NCBI GenBank assembly: GCA_963580245.1
Contig: CAUZJO010000204.1
Location: 1 to 5,862, forward strand
Direction: 5' to 3'
DNA: 5,862 nucleotides
Source of the DNA: CAUZJO01 sp963580245
GTDB lineage: Bacteria > Sumerlaeota > Sumerlaeia > MVZB01
Shown here in pieces: positions 5,003 to 5,862 of this stretch. Under the pieces are notes generated by a model that did no database searches, was not told where the DNA came from, and was given only the letters and a program-made list of their open reading frames with translations. The position numbers and the translations under genes were made by a program. The first letter of the stretch is position 1, and each line of letters opens with the position of its first letter.

Positions 5003-5760
5003 TCCGAAACGCATGGGACATCTCCCACGACCTGCGGGTGGGCCTCAAGCGCATCGGCGTGGCCGACACCGTGATCCGCGAGGCCGTCGGAGAGGAGGCA
5101 TTGAAGACCGCCGCGCAAGGCGAACCCGTCTCATCCGCCCGAAGCGCCGACCTGTCCCCCGGCGAGAGCAGCCCCTCGCTGAACCTGAGTGACCCGCTCG
5201 ATGAATCGGACCCCGGCGTGGACGCAGCCGCGGCCGCGGCCAAACGCCAGAATTTAATTTTCACGGCCGTCAATGAGATCGCTCAGGCCTTGACCGGCGA
5301 TTTCAAGATCAACAACGTGCTCACCATGATCGTGGAGGCGATGTATCGCGGGGTGATCTCCGACCACGTCCTGATGGCCATGGCCAATCCCAAACGGACG
5401 CAAGTGACCGCCCGGTTCGGCCTGGGAGATGATTTTGACCGTATCCGCGAAGCCTTTGATCTGCCGCTACGCGAGGGAAGCGGCCTACCCGCGCGGTGTA
5501 TCCTGGAAAAGCAGGAATTCGTCGTGGACGACGTTCGCCAGAAGTCTCAAAGCAACCTAATGCCTCGCGCCCTCATGAAACTACTCGGCCCGCAAAGCCT
5601 GATTTTCATGCCCCTGGTGGTCAAGGACAACGCGATCGGTCTCTTTCTCGTCTCCCGGAAGCTGGGCAAGAGCCCATTCGACAAACAAGACCTACGCGAT
5701 GTCCGAACCCTCCGCAATCAAGCCCTGCTCGCGATCCATCAGCCCGTGGGGCATCGTTAA
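4864..5760 (+). CDS. GAF domain protein (C-terminal part of split kinase-HDOD-GAF protein)
   Basis: GAF domains bind small ligands or act as signalling and dimerisation modules. From ATG 4864 the product is 298 residues. It begins with a helical region (MADELGKG through about residue 75), then a Ser/Pro/Asp-rich, low-complexity linker ending in six alanines (121-126). A GAF domain follows at about 130-292 (KRQNLIFTAVNEIAQAL to TLRNQALLAIHQ), with GSGLPARCILEKQEFVVDD and FMPLVVKDNAIGLFLVSR as recognisable GAF strands. No cyclic-nucleotide NKFDE signature or chromophore Cys context is evident. The frame is open back to GTG 4762, but residues before about 4811 are out of frame with the HDOD domain. 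I chose ATG 4864 for separate translation because GGGGGTGG (4851-4858) lies 5 bases upstream; in the fused protein this Met is internal (residue 525). Confidence 0.75.
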   Translation: MADELGKGTLVTETRRRKQVLVHIAREYEDKIKISVQNLEKQVADVIRNAWDISHDLRVGLKRIGVADTVIREAVGEEALKTAAQGEPVSSARSADLSPGESSPSLNLSDPLDESDPGVDAAAAAAKRQNLIFTAVNEIAQALTGDFKINNVLTMIVEAMYRGVISDHVLMAMANPKRTQVTARFGLGDDFDRIREAFDLPLREGSGLPARCILEKQEFVVDDVRQKSQSNLMPRALMKLLGPQSLIFMPLVVKDNAIGLFLVSRKLGKSPFDKQDLRDVRTLRNQALLAIHQPVGHR

Positions 5761-5862
5761 CCCATTTCCCGCAGTACTTGCTTCAGTCGGGTGATTTTTC
5801 GGGTGATCGCACGATACGGAGGATTGATTTTGTTCAAATCCGTCTCTGACATGCCCATGTAG
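5757..5862 (-). CDS. Unrecognised protein, C-terminal end (partial)
   Basis: On the minus strand a frame open to the window edge ends with TAA at 5757-5759. It reads YMGMSETDLNKINPPYRAIT and continues to RLKQVLREMG. ATG codons occur at 5858 and 5852, giving at most 33 or 31 residues if it starts here; more likely it is the end of a longer gene outside the window. The sequence looks like real protein, being charged and amphipathic helical with mixed codons. I do not recognise the family and assign no function. Its stop overlaps the GAF frame's stop within the shared TTAA (5757-5760), so the two genes converge with no space for a terminator. Confidence 0.4.
   Translation of the reverse strand, partial: YMGMSETDLNKINPPYRAITRKITRLKQVLREMG

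Larger units (their letters stand above)
3282..5760 (+). pseudogene. Reconstructed single kinase-HDOD-GAF gene, broken at two places
   Basis: Three successive frames together encode one multidomain signalling protein. The first break is an 11-bp tandem duplication at 4244-4265 that shifts the frame within the first HDOD helix. The second is a one-base shift most simply placed at the C6 run at 4805-4810. Removing one repeat copy and adding one C gives 2469 bases, exactly 823 codons including the stop, or 822 residues. Approximate domains are kinase 12-275, HDOD 313-505, helical and low-complexity linker 525-650, and GAF 654-816. No other stop or lesion is seen and kinase catalytic motifs are intact, so any inactivation is recent. 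It may instead be an expressed split gene, a switchable gene or a sequencing artefact at the C run; the three frames are listed separately. Confidence 0.65.

Noticed and set aside
4289..5273. Minus-strand frames antisense to the HDOD and GAF parts
   Set aside because: There is no family resemblance, and the plus-strand reading carries clear HDOD and GAF motifs.
5496..5849. 117-residue plus-strand frame at the right end
   Set aside because: It overlaps the GAF domain in another frame and has Pro/Arg-rich shadow composition.
1..5862. CRISPR array, tRNA, rRNA, toxin-antitoxin pair or phage genes
   Set aside because: I saw no regularly spaced repeats, cloverleaf-like segments, rRNA-like sequence or matching protein motifs on either strand.

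Overview
The window is a GC-rich bacterial chromosome segment, probably from an environmental Gram-negative-type bacterium. The signs are frequent GTG starts, GC-biased third codon positions, housekeeping glycolysis genes and a large Ser/Thr kinase-HDOD-GAF signalling protein. The phylum cannot be fixed from the sequence alone. The left edge is an AT-richer, probably acquired insertion-sequence remnant.

Layout, left to right. (1) 1-339, plus strand: the C-terminal part of an IS5-family DDE transposase, cut by the window edge, with a probable element end near 346. (2) 340-470: a short gap with a stem-loop over the tpiA stop codon. (3) Minus strand, transcribed right to left: gap (1272-2276), then tpiA (471-1223), 48 bases apart and each with its own ribosome binding site. 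They encode adjacent steps of lower glycolysis/gluconeogenesis; pgk is not between them. (4) 2277-2733: a divergent control region with a candidate gap promoter on the minus strand, a good sigma70-type promoter on the plus strand, and an approximately 200-nt leader for a cold-shock gene with alternative base-pairing potential. (5) 2734-2946: a CspA-family cold-shock protein, followed after about 150 nt by a strong intrinsic terminator (3093-3135). (6) 3136-3281: a control region with two inverted repeats. (7) 3282-5760, plus strand: a Hanks-type Ser/Thr kinase, an HDOD domain and a GAF domain in three successive reading frames. (8) 5757-5862, minus strand: the C-terminal end of an unrecognised gene converging on the GAF frame.

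The main result concerns region 7. The kinase and HDOD frames are separated by a perfect 11-bp tandem duplication (4244-4265). Removing one copy fuses the two frames without loss. The split falls inside the first helix of the HDOD domain, so it is not a natural gene boundary. The duplication also creates a GTGA stop/start overlap that could allow coupled translation. The HDOD and GAF frames are separated by a second shift, best explained at a C6 run (4805-4810); adding one C restores the frame. Making both corrections gives exactly one open frame of 822 residues: kinase, HDOD, helical/low-complexity linker, GAF. The locus is therefore a signalling gene that was recently broken, is switchable by repeat slippage, or carries sequence errors. 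The catalytic kinase motifs remain intact.

gap and tpiA form a housekeeping operon, csp is a monocistronic unit with a regulated-looking leader, and the kinase locus is a separate transcription unit beyond the terminator.
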